Shown here piece by piece: positions 33,101 to 40,680 of a stretch of DNA of 64,000 nt. A model generated the notes under the pieces. It saw nothing but the letters and a program-made list of their open reading frames with translations, did not search any database and was not told the origin of the DNA. The first letter of the stretch is position 1, and the number at the start of each line of letters is the position of its first letter. This stretch comes from Streptomyces sp. ERV7 (GTDB taxonomy: Bacteria > Actinomycetota > Actinomycetes > Streptomycetales > Streptomycetaceae): positions 1,550,001 through 1,614,000 of the forward strand of contig NZ_LYOY01000029.1 in the NCBI RefSeq assembly GCF_001653515.1, read 5' to 3'. The position numbers were made by a program, and so were the translations under genes.

Positions 33101-33784
33101 AAGAGCACGCCCGCGCAGATCCTGAACTGCGACGGCGACGCCACCCAGGACTGGGCCGTCCCGGGCACCTGGGCGGGCACCGGCCAGATCCTCACTCCGC
33201 GCGACGCCGACGGCATGCCCGGCGCCGACCTCATCGTCCAGGAGGGCGAGGGGATGTGGCTGTACTCCGGCACCGCCGAGGGCCCGCTCGCGGCCGAGCC
33301 CGGCTCGTACAAGCTGCTGCCCGCCAAGCAGTTCGGCTTCACCTCCTGGGACCGCTTCGACTTCACCTCGCCCGGTGACGTCAACGGCGACGGCATCCCC
33401 GACCTGCTCGGCCGCCACGTCACCACGGACCCGGCGAGCGCCGACTACGGCAAGCTCTACCTGTACCCGGGCACCCGCGCCACGGACACCTCGGGCAACA
33501 CGACGTACGGCATCGGCACCCGGACCGTCTACGGCCCGAGCGCCTGGCAGTCGACGAACATCCCGCTCTTCGCGAGCACGGGCAACGCCCAGGGCACGGT
33601 CGTCGACACCGGCACGTACCTGAAGTTCGTCCCGACGACGGGCCAGGAGACCCCCGACTTCTGGGCGGTCTTCAAGGCGGCGCCCGGCGGCCTGCGCTTC
33701 TATCCCGGCACACCGACGGGCCACGGCACCTCGGTGATCGTGGGCGACACCGCCCTGACGCAGGACGTGGTGGGTCTGTTCTAG
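30170..33784 (+). CDS. Secreted multidomain protein with ricin-B lectin and FG-GAP-like segments, RHS partner
   Basis: 1204 residues from ATG 30170 (GAGGGGAC upstream; GTG 30155 also possible). Signal peptide (LPAALMAAALGAGGLAQLAA), then a low-complexity NSGT/SSGTG repeat. Next is a region typical of proteins found beside RHS genes (VEIMDRRDAMAQVLANPDGS), a DNRLRE-like segment and Ig-like stretches. Toward the C-terminus a ricin-B lectin domain with QDFQL, QQWLD and QDWAV lies between FG-GAP-like repeats (DLDGDGQVDLLA, DVNGDGIPDLLG). It is probably extracellular and sugar or surface binding. It is divergent from the RHS gene across a 286-base shared promoter region. Confidence 0.88.
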   Translation: MRRGRRLPAALMAAALGAGGLAQLAAAHTAFADETANSGTQTGTSAHGTKNSASGISNSGAKNSGTESSGTGDSGTGNSGTAETQALAQARKTGRQVEIMDRRDAMAQVLANPDGSLTMRQYVRPAFARVDGVWHTADATLKQGADGRLAPAAATFGISFSGGGTGPLATLAKDGGTLSLSWPDALPQPRVEGDTALYPEVLPGVDLTLRADVDGFAQHLVVKTREAAANPRLAELSLALHTAGARLKADAKGNLTATGTRSGARLFSAPAPTMWDSSHLPKQAAARLTRGVRPAAETAPPKLHAMGTEVTADRLRITPDAAMLKDPKTVFPVVIDPIFSGGGRNNWAMAYKQSGNSSIANTAYWNGGTFSDKLARVGHETSTNGTARSYFQLNTKGLAGSKIISAKFNVFNSYAWSCTKTPVELGLTGPISSATTWNNPPAWKQTLQEKTFAHGWSSTQCAAAGEDFDAGAIKTAVQAVADAGGNDITLGLRSRADFEGNEQSWKKFQNDPSLEITYNTAPKVDSSAAYQGSWAPGADGLVQVACATDPAAFPVVGNNGLTLTAKISDPEGGQITGAFQLKEYDTGTVIASPTSTVTAGGTAQARIDGSLLATGKRYTWSVQSRDGLDTSAWTTACGFGVDKAAPAQPTVTAADGHPLDVAELPARSDRTLTFASTDQGGVDGFCYALNQPLSVSDIKCPAGTYVKAGADGTATVTVKPSLWPANRLHVEAYDKAGNTSAYGGGSAPTDTTLIATDRPVFVHDAAGRVHGDLPGDLDGDGQVDLLATASDGTLRLLGGKGDGTLKAPRTIASGGWNGARPAHRGDFIAATDGQTMDGFEDFFVKTGNKLYLYPGDGNGMPLTTQRKELLRPTGKDNGPLTGPGGLCLDVKSGATVNGTPLQIYTCNATTAQDFQLTGGALKVLGKCAAAAGTDLASPVQLADCDGGPAQQWLDRGDGSLLNQGSGRCLDTAGGAVVKSTPAQILNCDGDATQDWAVPGTWAGTGQILTPRDADGMPGADLIVQEGEGMWLYSGTAEGPLAAEPGSYKLLPAKQFGFTSWDRFDFTSPGDVNGDGIPDLLGRHVTTDPASADYGKLYLYPGTRATDTSGNTTYGIGTRTVYGPSAWQSTNIPLFASTGNAQGTVVDTGTYLKFVPTTGQETPDFWAVFKAAPGGLRFYPGTPTGHGTSVIVGDTALTQDVVGLF
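30320..30415. repeat. 15-base tandem repeat encoding N/D-S-G-T-G
   Basis: Units of 15 bases with the core ATTCCGGAACTGG occur at 30341, 30356, 30371, 30386 and 30401, preceded by a diverged 21-base unit. They encode repeats such as NSGTE, SSGTG and DSGTG. The tract is less GC-rich than its surroundings and probably varies in copy number. Confidence 0.85.
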
Positions 33785-33800
33785 CCCGCGCCGACACGAC

Positions 33801-33838
33801 CGTGCGCCCGCCCCCGGCGATCCGGGGGCGGGCGCACG
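33801..33838. terminator. Very strong hairpin terminator
   Basis: A perfect 17-base-pair stem, CGTGCGCCCGCCCCCGG and its complement, with a CGAT loop. It lies between the secreted partner protein (+) and the CBM3 protein (-). Confidence 0.85.
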
Positions 33839-33851
33839 CGCGTTCAGCGGG

Positions 33852-35339
33852 TCAGGACTTGGGCAGGGTGTTCACATAGTTCTGACCGGCCGTCGCGTAC
33901 TCCGCCGCGGCCTTCTCCACCTCGGCCCCGGAGACGGCCTGACCGGCCTTGCAGTAGAGCCAGTCCACCTTCATGTCCCAGGTCCGCTTCCCCTTGAAGG
34001 GGAGGTCGACGAGCCAGGCGCTGAAGTGGATGCCCATGCGCTCGCGCGGGAAGTACTTGCCGCCGTGGGTGAACAGCTTGCGGCCGTCCACCGAGTACGT
34101 GACGGTCCCGTTCACCGCGGTGATCATCATGGTGTGCCAGCCCTTGAGGCTCAGCTTCTGGGTGCGGGTGGTGCGGTCCCCCTGCTTGCCGCTGCGCCAG
34201 CTCGTGGTGTCGAGCCGGGGGCCCGGCGCGCCCCAGCCGCCGTTCGGCATGTACTCGTAGTCGAGCTCGCTGTAGCTCTGCTTCTCCGACTTGCCGATCG
34301 AGGAGATCGTGAAGAAGGACTCGTTGATGTGGTCGCCGTTGCGGCCGCCGGTGGGCTTGTCGCTGAAGTAGACGCGGGCGGCCACGGTCCCGGTGAAGAA
34401 GTCGGGCTCGGCGCGCTGGAGTTCGGCCTGCTTGGTGCCGCCCTTGGTGCCGTCGCTGGTGACCCGCAGCTGGAGCACCTGCCCGGCCGTCTCCCCCGCA
34501 TCCTGCTTGTTCTGGTTGTTCTGGTTGTTCTGCTTGTCGCCGGTCCCGGCCGGGAAGCTGACGTTGCCGGCCGACCAGGTGCCGCGGATACCGGGGCCGC
34601 CGCCGTCGGTGCGCGCCCGCCAGCCGTTGGAGGCGAGCGCGGGGTCGGTGGGGCCGCTGTAGTGGAAGTCGTCGAACAGGACGCCCTCGGCCGCGGCCGG
34701 CGCGGGGGCGGCCTGGGCCCGGCCCGGCGCCGAGCCGCTCGGCTCCTCGCCCCAGGCGAGCGCGCCGCGCAGATACGCGGTGACCAGCTTCGAGGGCGCG
34801 TAGTGGGTGACCTTGGCGTCGAACGAGCGGTCGTCGGACTGGTCCAGCGCCTTGTGGTCCAGGCGGTAGAGCTGGAATCCGATCGCCTCGGTGGTGCCGC
34901 CGGGCTTCAGACTGCCCGCGCCCTCGGTGAAGCCGATCTGGAGGTAGTGGTCGGCCTTGGGCGCCGATCCCGCGAGCGCGCCCACCTTCTGGGTCACGTT
35001 CGAGCAGTGCAGGCTCGTCTGGAGGCAGTTGGCGCCGTACGCGGCCGCGTCCTCCGCGCTGAAGTAGTACCGCACGGTGACATCCGTCAGCGCCACGGTC
35101 TTCTGGGAATTGTTGATGACTTCAAGCCAGGGTTTGGCCGTCGGTCCGGTGGCGGGAGCGTCGTTCCGGTAACGAACGGTGAGTTCTGCGGAAGCGGAGG
35201 ATGAACCGGAGGGGGAATCTCCTTCTCCGGGGCCCCATTTGAAATAGGCCGCGGTGCCACCGGCGACGACTATCGCCATCACGAGCACCATTTTCAGCAC
35301 GGTCCACCCACGACGGGGAGTGCGGCGGGGACTGCTCAC
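33852..35339 (-). CDS. Membrane-anchored CBM3 plus jelly-roll (GH16/LamG-like) protein
   Basis: 495 residues from GTG 35339 with GGAG upstream. N-terminal anchor (residues 12-33, VLKMVLVMAIVVAGG). Residues about 50-190 are a family-3 cellulose-binding module (LTVRYRNDAPA, KPWLEVINNSQKTVALTDVT). Residues about 215-470 form a concanavalin-like jelly roll (FDDFHYSGP, ELDYEYMPNGGWG, WHTMMITAVNGTVTYSVDG) related to polysaccharide lyases or GH16; the ExDxxE catalytic motif of GH16 is replaced by SELDYEYMP, so hydrolysis is uncertain. A NQNNQNNQN tract joins the two. It is divergent from a processive glycosyltransferase, suggesting a shared exopolysaccharide function. Confidence 0.75.
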   Translation of the reverse strand: MSSPRRTPRRGWTVLKMVLVMAIVVAGGTAAYFKWGPGEGDSPSGSSSASAELTVRYRNDAPATGPTAKPWLEVINNSQKTVALTDVTVRYYFSAEDAAAYGANCLQTSLHCSNVTQKVGALAGSAPKADHYLQIGFTEGAGSLKPGGTTEAIGFQLYRLDHKALDQSDDRSFDAKVTHYAPSKLVTAYLRGALAWGEEPSGSAPGRAQAAPAPAAAEGVLFDDFHYSGPTDPALASNGWRARTDGGGPGIRGTWSAGNVSFPAGTGDKQNNQNNQNKQDAGETAGQVLQLRVTSDGTKGGTKQAELQRAEPDFFTGTVAARVYFSDKPTGGRNGDHINESFFTISSIGKSEKQSYSELDYEYMPNGGWGAPGPRLDTTSWRSGKQGDRTTRTQKLSLKGWHTMMITAVNGTVTYSVDGRKLFTHGGKYFPRERMGIHFSAWLVDLPFKGKRTWDMKVDWLYCKAGQAVSGAEVEKAAAEYATAGQNYVNTLPKS

Positions 35340-35675
35340 TGATGCTCCGATTCACAGCTGGTCGTATTCCGCACCATCGTAACCACGGCTCTCCACCTGC
35401 CGTCCTGCCATTACCGGCCGCCCAACATCACGGAATGGGCTCTTCCAAAAGTGTCCTTGGTCACCGCTTTACCTTCGGTAAGCCCACCAGACGCCCCATC
35501 TGCCCAGTTTTGTCGGACCCCGACCCCGGACGCCTGAATTACGGAACGATGAACAACTGCCGACGTGGCCGAACTTGACCGGAGGGGCGCGCGGACGTGA
35601 TGTACCTTCTCGTTGAGCTTTCACAGGTCCAGACCAACCGGAGCCTGTGACTTTCATTTCTGAGTGGGGGAGACC
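35340..35675. promoter_or_regulatory. Divergent promoter region of the CBM3 and glycosyltransferase genes
   Basis: 336 bases with no gene. An imperfect inverted repeat GCTTTACC-TTC-GGTAAGC lies at 35466-35483. No clear promoter boxes can be assigned. Confidence 0.4.
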
Positions 35676-36866
35676 TTGTCGGGCACTACTGCGCGCCGCC
35701 GCGCGCGCACTGGGGACCCGCGCGCGTCGCGGAGCCGGCACCGCAGAGGCCGCGTCTCCCCCGTACAGCTGGGCGGCGACGCCCTCTACGACACGGTGAT
35801 CCTCGTTCCGGCCCGGAACGAGGAGGTCGGCGTCTTCACCTCGCTGAGGTCGCTGGCCGCCCAGAGCCGCCACCCCGACCTCATCGTCGTGGTGGTCAAC
35901 AACTCGACGGACCGCACCGAGGAGTACGCGAACCAGTTCGCGGACGACCCGCACACGCCGCCCACCGTCGTGCTGAACCTGGACGACAACCCGCACAAGA
36001 AGGCGGGCGCCCTCAACTACGGCCTCGACTGGCTCAGGGAGGCCGTCGGAGGGCGGCTGACCAGCCAGGTCAGACATGTCCTGGTGATGGACGCCGACAC
36101 CGAGCTGCACCCCAAGTTCATCGAGCGGGCCCGTAACGTCATCGCCTCGGACCCGGCGATCGGCGGCGTCAGCGCCGCCTGCCTGGGCCGCACCGACCTG
36201 TGGCGCAACCCGTGGCAGCGCTACCTCCTCGGGATGCAGATCATCGAGTACGGCCGGGCCGCGAACGCGCGGTACCGCAAGGACATCCACACCATGTCCG
36301 GGGCCGGTTCGTTCTACCGGAGCGAGGCCCTGCAGAGCCTGCTCGACTGGCGCGGCCAGGTCTTCTGGGAGGACCACCGCAACCTGGTCGAGGACTACGA
36401 GACGACGCTGGCGCTCAAGGAGTCCGGCTGGAAGGTCACGGCCAACCAGCTCTGCATCGCGTACACCGACCTCATGCCCACGCTCCGCGAGCTGATCCAG
36501 CAGCGCGAGCGGTGGAGCCGGGGAACCGTGGACACCCTGCGCCGGCGCGGCTGGACCAAGTTCACCTGGCACTCCATCACCACGCTGTTCCTCGGAATTC
36601 TGGGCTCCGTCTATGTGCTGGGCTGGGGAACGACCCACTTGGTGATGGCCCTGAAGCAGGGCTTCGCCAACATGCCGCTCGTCTTTTTGCTGCTCTTTGC
36701 CTTCTGGATCGTCTATCCGGCACTCCGGGTGAGGAATCTCGGCTGGAAGGCGATGCTCGTCGAGGCCGCGCTCATCCCGGAGTTGGTGTTCACGGTGGTG
36801 CGGACCTACTGGCTTGTCTCATCCATCGTGAAGTCGTATCTGACCCGCGTATCCGCGTGGAAATGA
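35676..36866 (+). CDS. Processive family-2 glycosyltransferase (BcsA/hyaluronan-synthase-like)
   Basis: 396 residues. Motifs of processive beta-glycosyltransferases are in order: VPARNEE, DxD in MDADTE (Asp139, Asp141), VEDYE (Asp240) and QRERW (Gln276, Arg279, Trp280). Three or four transmembrane helices follow at the C-terminus (TTLFLGILGSVYVLGWGTTH and on). It would polymerise and export a polysaccharide. TTG 35676 is chosen because GGGGAG lies six bases upstream; GTG 35664 is the alternative. The divergent protein carries a cellulose-binding module and a 62-residue membrane protein follows, so a cellulose-like or other beta-glucan product is plausible but not shown. Confidence 0.88.
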   Translation: MSGTTARRRARTGDPRASRSRHRRGRVSPVQLGGDALYDTVILVPARNEEVGVFTSLRSLAAQSRHPDLIVVVVNNSTDRTEEYANQFADDPHTPPTVVLNLDDNPHKKAGALNYGLDWLREAVGGRLTSQVRHVLVMDADTELHPKFIERARNVIASDPAIGGVSAACLGRTDLWRNPWQRYLLGMQIIEYGRAANARYRKDIHTMSGAGSFYRSEALQSLLDWRGQVFWEDHRNLVEDYETTLALKESGWKVTANQLCIAYTDLMPTLRELIQQRERWSRGTVDTLRRRGWTKFTWHSITTLFLGILGSVYVLGWGTTHLVMALKQGFANMPLVFLLLFAFWIVYPALRVRNLGWKAMLVEAALIPELVFTVVRTYWLVSSIVKSYLTRVSAWK

Positions 36867-36879
36867 GTCGAGGAGAGAA

Positions 36880-37068
36880 ATGAATTCCCTCAGGGGTCTG
36901 GGGATCTGCGCGCTGCTCGCGGCCCTCGCGTACGCGCTGACCCAAGTCGCCGACGTGGACCAGCTGTTGCTGGCATTCACCGTCGTCGTCATCTCGGTGT
37001 CGCTGTTCACCTATGCGGCATCCACCCGCCGCCGCCGGCACGACCGGCGGATAGCCGCGGGCGAGTAA
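36880..37068 (+). CDS. Small two-helix membrane protein downstream of the glycosyltransferase
   Basis: 62 residues, ATG 36880 with GAGGAGAG six bases upstream, 13 bases after the glycosyltransferase stop, so in one operon. Two hydrophobic segments (LGICALLAALAYAL and LLLAFTVVVISVSLFTYA) and a basic tail (STRRRRHDRR). Probably an accessory subunit of the polysaccharide synthase; no homologous family is recognised. Confidence 0.8.
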   Translation: MNSLRGLGICALLAALAYALTQVADVDQLLLAFTVVVISVSLFTYAASTRRRRHDRRIAAGE

Positions 37069-37113
37069 AGGACGAGGTTCGCGGGGGCGCGGCGCCTGGA
37101 CCACCACGGGCTC

Positions 37114-37782
37114 TCACCGCCCCGGCGTCCACCGCTCCCCCCGCATCAGGTTCCCCAGCCCCGCCCACGCGAAGTTCATCAGCGTGGCCGCCGCCTCCTT
37201 CGCCGAGACGTCACCCGTCTCGTTGGCCCAGCCCGCCAGCGACTCGGCCGCGCCCACCAGGGCCTGGGCCAGGCCCGTCACATCGCGGGCGGCCAGGTCC
37301 GGGGCATCCGCGGTGTGACAGGCCTGGCGGGCCGCCGCGCCTATCAGCGCGGTCACGAAGGCCACGATCTCTTCGCGCATCGCCGTGACCTCGGCGGCGA
37401 ACGGCTCGCCGTGGGTGCGGGCCTGACGGTGCAGCACCGCCCAGGCGTCCGGGTGCTCGGCGGTGTGGACGAAGAAGGCCCGCAGACCGGCCCACAGCTG
37501 GGCGTCGGCGGGCAGCGACGGCTCGACCCCGGCCCGTACGGCGTCGACGAGCGCGCGGGCCTCCCGCCGGATCACGGCGGTGAAGAGGTCTTCCTTGGAG
37601 TGCAGATAGAGGTAGACGAGCGGCTTGGAGACTCCGGCGAGCTCGGCGATCTCGTCCATGGAGGCGGCCCGGTACCCGAGCCTGCCGAAGGTCCGTACGG
37701 CCGCGTCCAGCATCTGCTGTTCCCGCACGGCCCGCGGCATCCGCCGGGCCCTGCCCGAGTCCGCGCCCCCACCGGCACCCAT
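37114..37782 (-). CDS. TetR-family transcriptional regulator
   Basis: 222 residues. N-terminal TetR helix-turn-helix: MLDAAVRTFGRLGYRAASMD, then IAELAGVSKPLVYLYLHSKE. The C-terminal ligand domain is all-alpha, of the type binding hydrophobic effectors. ATG 37782 is preceded by GGGAGGA at 14 bases, slightly far; the internal ATG at residue 15 (MPRAVREQQ) is an alternative. Target gene not evident; neighbours are a small membrane protein and the glycosyltransferase operon. Confidence 0.88.
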   Translation of the reverse strand: MGAGGGADSGRARRMPRAVREQQMLDAAVRTFGRLGYRAASMDEIAELAGVSKPLVYLYLHSKEDLFTAVIRREARALVDAVRAGVEPSLPADAQLWAGLRAFFVHTAEHPDAWAVLHRQARTHGEPFAAEVTAMREEIVAFVTALIGAAARQACHTADAPDLAARDVTGLAQALVGAAESLAGWANETGDVSAKEAAATLMNFAWAGLGNLMRGERWTPGR

Positions 37783-37839
37783 CAGTCCGCATCCTCCCGG
37801 GAAGCTGTCCTGCTCCCGGGCAAGGGTACGTGCGGGCGG

Positions 37840-38136
37840 TTACTGGACCGCGCCGTCCTCCTGGCTGCGGTTCGCCTCCAGGCGGGCCTTCGCCGTCTCG
37901 ACCTTGGTCACGATCTGCGCGGACATCTCGTCGCGCTGCTTGCGCAGCAGGACGAAGCTGAGCGGCGCGGAGAGGACCAGGGCGAGCAGGACGACCCAGA
38001 TCGCGTTGGCGTCGCCGAGCCCGGCGGGCATGATCTCGAAGTGGACCAGGAGGGCGACGAACACCAGACAGCCGACGAAGACGGCGACGCGCATCGCGGT
38101 GTACCGGACGGTTGCGCTCGGCTTGGCGATGTTCAC
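37840..38136 (-). CDS. Small membrane protein, DUF4229-like
   Basis: 98 residues from GTG 38136 with AAGG eight bases upstream; a longer frame to 38184 has no RBS. Two transmembrane helices (MRVAVFVGCLVFVALLVHFE and AIWVVLLALVLSAPLSFVLL) are followed by a charged helical tail (KQRDEMSAQIVTKVETAKAR) of DUF4229 type. It is found in many Streptomyces near mqnE. Function unknown. Confidence 0.75.
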   Translation of the reverse strand: MNIAKPSATVRYTAMRVAVFVGCLVFVALLVHFEIMPAGLGDANAIWVVLLALVLSAPLSFVLLRKQRDEMSAQIVTKVETAKARLEANRSQEDGAVQ

Positions 38137-38197
38137 GGCTGACCTTCTCTCTCGTACGGCGATCCTGCCCGACCAGTGAAGCACGCCCGCAATTGGA

Positions 38198-38722
38198 TCA
38201 ATTCAGCGGGAGCAGCATGATGATGTCGTCGCGGTCGTCCCCGTCCGCGACCCGGATCGCGCCCGGTACGCGGCCGACCTCCTTGTATCCGCAGGAGGCG
38301 TAGAACCGCTCAAGACCGAGGCCGCCCCGGCAGGTCAGCCGTACCGCCTCGATCCCGTCCAGGGACCGGGCGGCGTCGGCGAGGGCCGCCATGAGGTCGC
38401 GGCCGTACCCCCTGCCCTGGGCGCCGGGGTGCACCATGACGGTGTACGCCCAGATCCAGTGCCGCATCAGCCGGTGGCTGTTGGACGCGAGGAACGCGGC
38501 CGCGGCGACGGTTCCGTCCTCGTCGAGGCCGACGAGGAGGCGGACGCGGCCCTCGGCCATCCCGACGAGGTGTCGCACCAGCTCGGCGCGTACGTCCTCG
38601 ACGGCCACCGGAGGCACGAACCCGACCGCGCCCCCGGCCTCCGACACGTCCGCCCACAGCCCGAGGACGCCGTCGCGCAGCTCACGCGTGACGGGCGGGT
38701 CGAGGTGGAACGTCAGACCCAC
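38198..38722 (-). CDS. GNAT-family N-acetyltransferase
   Basis: 174 residues from GTG 38722, five bases after the mqnE stop, so co-transcribed. Acetyl-CoA-binding motif A is VMVHPGAQGRGYGRDLMAAL; ERFYASCGYKEVG is motif B. The acetyl acceptor cannot be told; a link to menaquinone synthesis is suggested only by the operon. Confidence 0.88.
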   Translation of the reverse strand: MGLTFHLDPPVTRELRDGVLGLWADVSEAGGAVGFVPPVAVEDVRAELVRHLVGMAEGRVRLLVGLDEDGTVAAAAFLASNSHRLMRHWIWAYTVMVHPGAQGRGYGRDLMAALADAARSLDGIEAVRLTCRGGLGLERFYASCGYKEVGRVPGAIRVADGDDRDDIIMLLPLN

Positions 38723-38727
38723 GGCAG

Positions 38728-39906
38728 TCAGAGCCTCATCGCCTGGGGCGACTCGCGCAGCGCCGGGTCCGGGCCGTCGTACTCACGGATGATCTCGTAC
38801 CGGGTGTTGCGCTCCACCGGGCGGAACCCGGCCTCCCGGATCAGGTCGAGGAGGTCGTCGCGGGTCAGCTTGTTGGGCGTGCCGTAGTTGTCCGCGTCGT
38901 GCGTGATCTTGTACTCGACGACCGAGCCGTCCATGTCGTCGGCGCCGAACTGGAGCGCGAGCTGGGTGGTCTGCACCCCGTGCATCACCCAGAAGCACTT
39001 CACGTGCGGCACGTTGTCGAACAGCAGCCGCGAGACCGCGAAGGTCTTCAGGGCCTCGGCGCCGGTCGCCATCGTGGTGCGCGCCTGGAGCTTGTTGCGG
39101 ACCTTGCCGTCCTGCATGTCCACGAAGTCGTGCTGGTAGCGCAGCGGGATGAAGACCTGGAAGCCGCCGGTCTCGTCCTGGAGCTCACGAAGGCGCAGCA
39201 CGTGGTCGACCCGGTGCCGGGGCTCCTCGATGTGCCCGTACAGCATCGTCGAGGGGGTCTTGAGACCCTTCTCGTGGGCGAGCCGGTGGATCCGCGACCA
39301 GTCCTCCCAGTGGGTGGCGTGGTCGACGATGTGCTGGCGGACCTCCCAGTCGAAGATCTCCGCGCCGCCGCCGGTGAGCGATTCGAGGCCCGCCTCGATC
39401 AGCTCGTCGAGGATCTCGGACGCGGTCAGCCCCGAGATCGTCTCGAAGTGGTGGATCTCCGTCGCGGTGAACGCCTTCAGACCGACGTCCGGCAGCGCCT
39501 CCTTGAGGGCCTTGAGCGAACGCGGGTAGTAGCGCCACGGCAGCGTCGGGTGGAGCCCGTTGACGATGTGCAGCTCGGTGAGGTGCTCGCTCTCCATCGC
39601 CTTGGCGAGGCGGACGGCCTCCTCGATGCGCATCGTGTACGCGTCCTTCTCGCCCGGCTTGCGCTGGAACGAGCAGTACGCGCAGGACGCGGTGCACACG
39701 TTCGTCATGTTGAGGTGCCGGTTGACGTTGAAGTGGACGACGTCACCGTTCTTGCGGGTGCGCACCTCGTGGGCGAGGCCGCCGAGCCAGGCCAGGTCGT
39801 CCGACTCGTAGAGCGCGATGCCGTCCTCGCGGGACAGCCGCTCACCGGCTCGGACCTTAGCCTCCAGCTCGCGCTTGAAGCCCACATCCGTGATCGATGC
39901 GGTCAT
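38728..39906 (-). CDS. mqnE: Aminofutalosine synthase
   Basis: 392 residues from ATG 39906, GGAGG eight bases upstream. Radical-SAM cysteines 71, 75 and 78 (CTASCAYC), preceded by HFNVNRHLNMTNV. MqnE joins the MqnA product with the SAM 5'-deoxyadenosyl group to give aminodeoxyfutalosine, the second step of the futalosine menaquinone route. It lies in an operon with a GNAT gene downstream. An Lrp regulator is encoded upstream on the same strand and a ubiX remnant lies about 770 bases away, the normal neighbourhood of mqnE in streptomycetes. Confidence 0.94.
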   Translation of the reverse strand: MTASITDVGFKRELEAKVRAGERLSREDGIALYESDDLAWLGGLAHEVRTRKNGDVVHFNVNRHLNMTNVCTASCAYCSFQRKPGEKDAYTMRIEEAVRLAKAMESEHLTELHIVNGLHPTLPWRYYPRSLKALKEALPDVGLKAFTATEIHHFETISGLTASEILDELIEAGLESLTGGGAEIFDWEVRQHIVDHATHWEDWSRIHRLAHEKGLKTPSTMLYGHIEEPRHRVDHVLRLRELQDETGGFQVFIPLRYQHDFVDMQDGKVRNKLQARTTMATGAEALKTFAVSRLLFDNVPHVKCFWVMHGVQTTQLALQFGADDMDGSVVEYKITHDADNYGTPNKLTRDDLLDLIREAGFRPVERNTRYEIIREYDGPDPALRESPQAMRL

Positions 39907-39960
39907 GCGGCGGCCTCCCAATGTCTTCCGTACAAAGCCTCCACCACGTTACGCCCCCGC

Positions 39961-40428
39961 CTACTCGGGCAATTCGCCGACCCGGTTCTCCCACTTGGTG
40001 GAGAGCACGATGGTCGTCCGGGTGCGCGAGACGCCCTTGGTGGAGCCGAGCCGGCGGATGGTCTTCTCCAGACCGTCCACGTCCGAGGCGCGGATCTTGA
40101 GCATGTACGAGTCGTCGCCGGCGATGAACCAGCAGTCCTCGATCTCCTCCAGGTCGCGCAGCCGGCGCGCGACGTCCTCGTGGTCGGCGGCGTCGGAGAG
40201 CGAGATGCCGATGAGGGCGGTCACCCCGAGGCCGAGCGAGGCGGCGTTGACGGTGGCGCGGTAGCCGGTGATGACGCCGGCCGCCTCCAGCCGGTTGATG
40301 CGGTCGGTGACGCTGGGCCCGGAGAGACCGACGAGCCGGCCGAGTTCGGCGTACGAGGCCCTGCCGTTCTCCCGCAGAGCCTGGATGAGCTGCCTGTCCA
40401 CGGCGTCCATATGCCTGAAGCCTTCCAT
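39961..40428 (-). CDS. Lrp/AsnC-family transcriptional regulator
   Basis: 155 residues. Helix-turn-helix (MDAVDRQLIQALRENGRASY, ELGRLVGLSGPSVTDRINRL) and a RAM ligand domain (IEDCWFIAGDDSYMLKIRAS). ATG 40428 or the internal ATG 40410; neither has a perfect RBS. Lrp proteins sense amino acids and form octamers. It sits 54 bases upstream of mqnE in the same direction and is divergent from a 41-residue basic protein gene. Confidence 0.9.
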   Translation of the reverse strand: MEGFRHMDAVDRQLIQALRENGRASYAELGRLVGLSGPSVTDRINRLEAAGVITGYRATVNAASLGLGVTALIGISLSDAADHEDVARRLRDLEEIEDCWFIAGDDSYMLKIRASDVDGLEKTIRRLGSTKGVSRTRTTIVLSTKWENRVGELPE

Positions 40429-40470
40429 TGTTCAGCAATACCGCGAGTTTAGGTGTAGAATCTAAGGTAC

Positions 40471-40488
40471 ACAGGGGCGACACCCTGT
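40471..40488. promoter_or_regulatory. Short inverted repeat between the Lrp gene and the basic mini-protein gene
   Basis: ACAGGG and CCCTGT separated by six bases, in an AT-richer divergent promoter region that also holds TAGAAT (40456-40461), a possible -10 box. Candidate Lrp operator; speculative. Confidence 0.3.
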
Positions 40489-40554
40489 GATTCATTCAGC
40501 TGCTTGCATCATTTTCCAGCAGATCAAAGACGATCTTTCAGGAGTGTTGACACC

Positions 40555-40680
40555 GTGTACACGATCGAGATGGCCTACGCCCGTATGCGCGAGCTTCAGG
40601 ACCTGGCCAACCGCTCGCGTGCCCACCAGCCCACCGCGACGAAGCGCCGCGCTCTGAAGCGCGCCGCCAAGAAGCGCTAA
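40555..40680 (+). CDS. 41-residue basic protein
   Basis: GTG 40555 with AGGAG ten bases upstream. The product begins VYTIEMAYARMRELQDLANR and ends KRRALKRAAKKR; 13 of 41 residues are Arg or Lys. It is highly conserved-looking in codon use and resembles small basic proteins annotated as hypothetical in Streptomyces. Nucleic-acid or ribosome binding is plausible. Its TAA overlaps the stop of the convergent ubiX remnant. Confidence 0.8.
   Translation: MYTIEMAYARMRELQDLANRSRAHQPTATKRRALKRAAKKR

Noticed and set aside
30053..33724. Open frame of 1223 codons antisense to the secreted partner protein
   Set aside because: Same shadow effect; low-complexity Arg/Gly/Val composition and no RBS or motif.
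37069..37113. Terminator between the small membrane protein and TetR genes
   Set aside because: No stem longer than a few base pairs is present in this short convergent gap.
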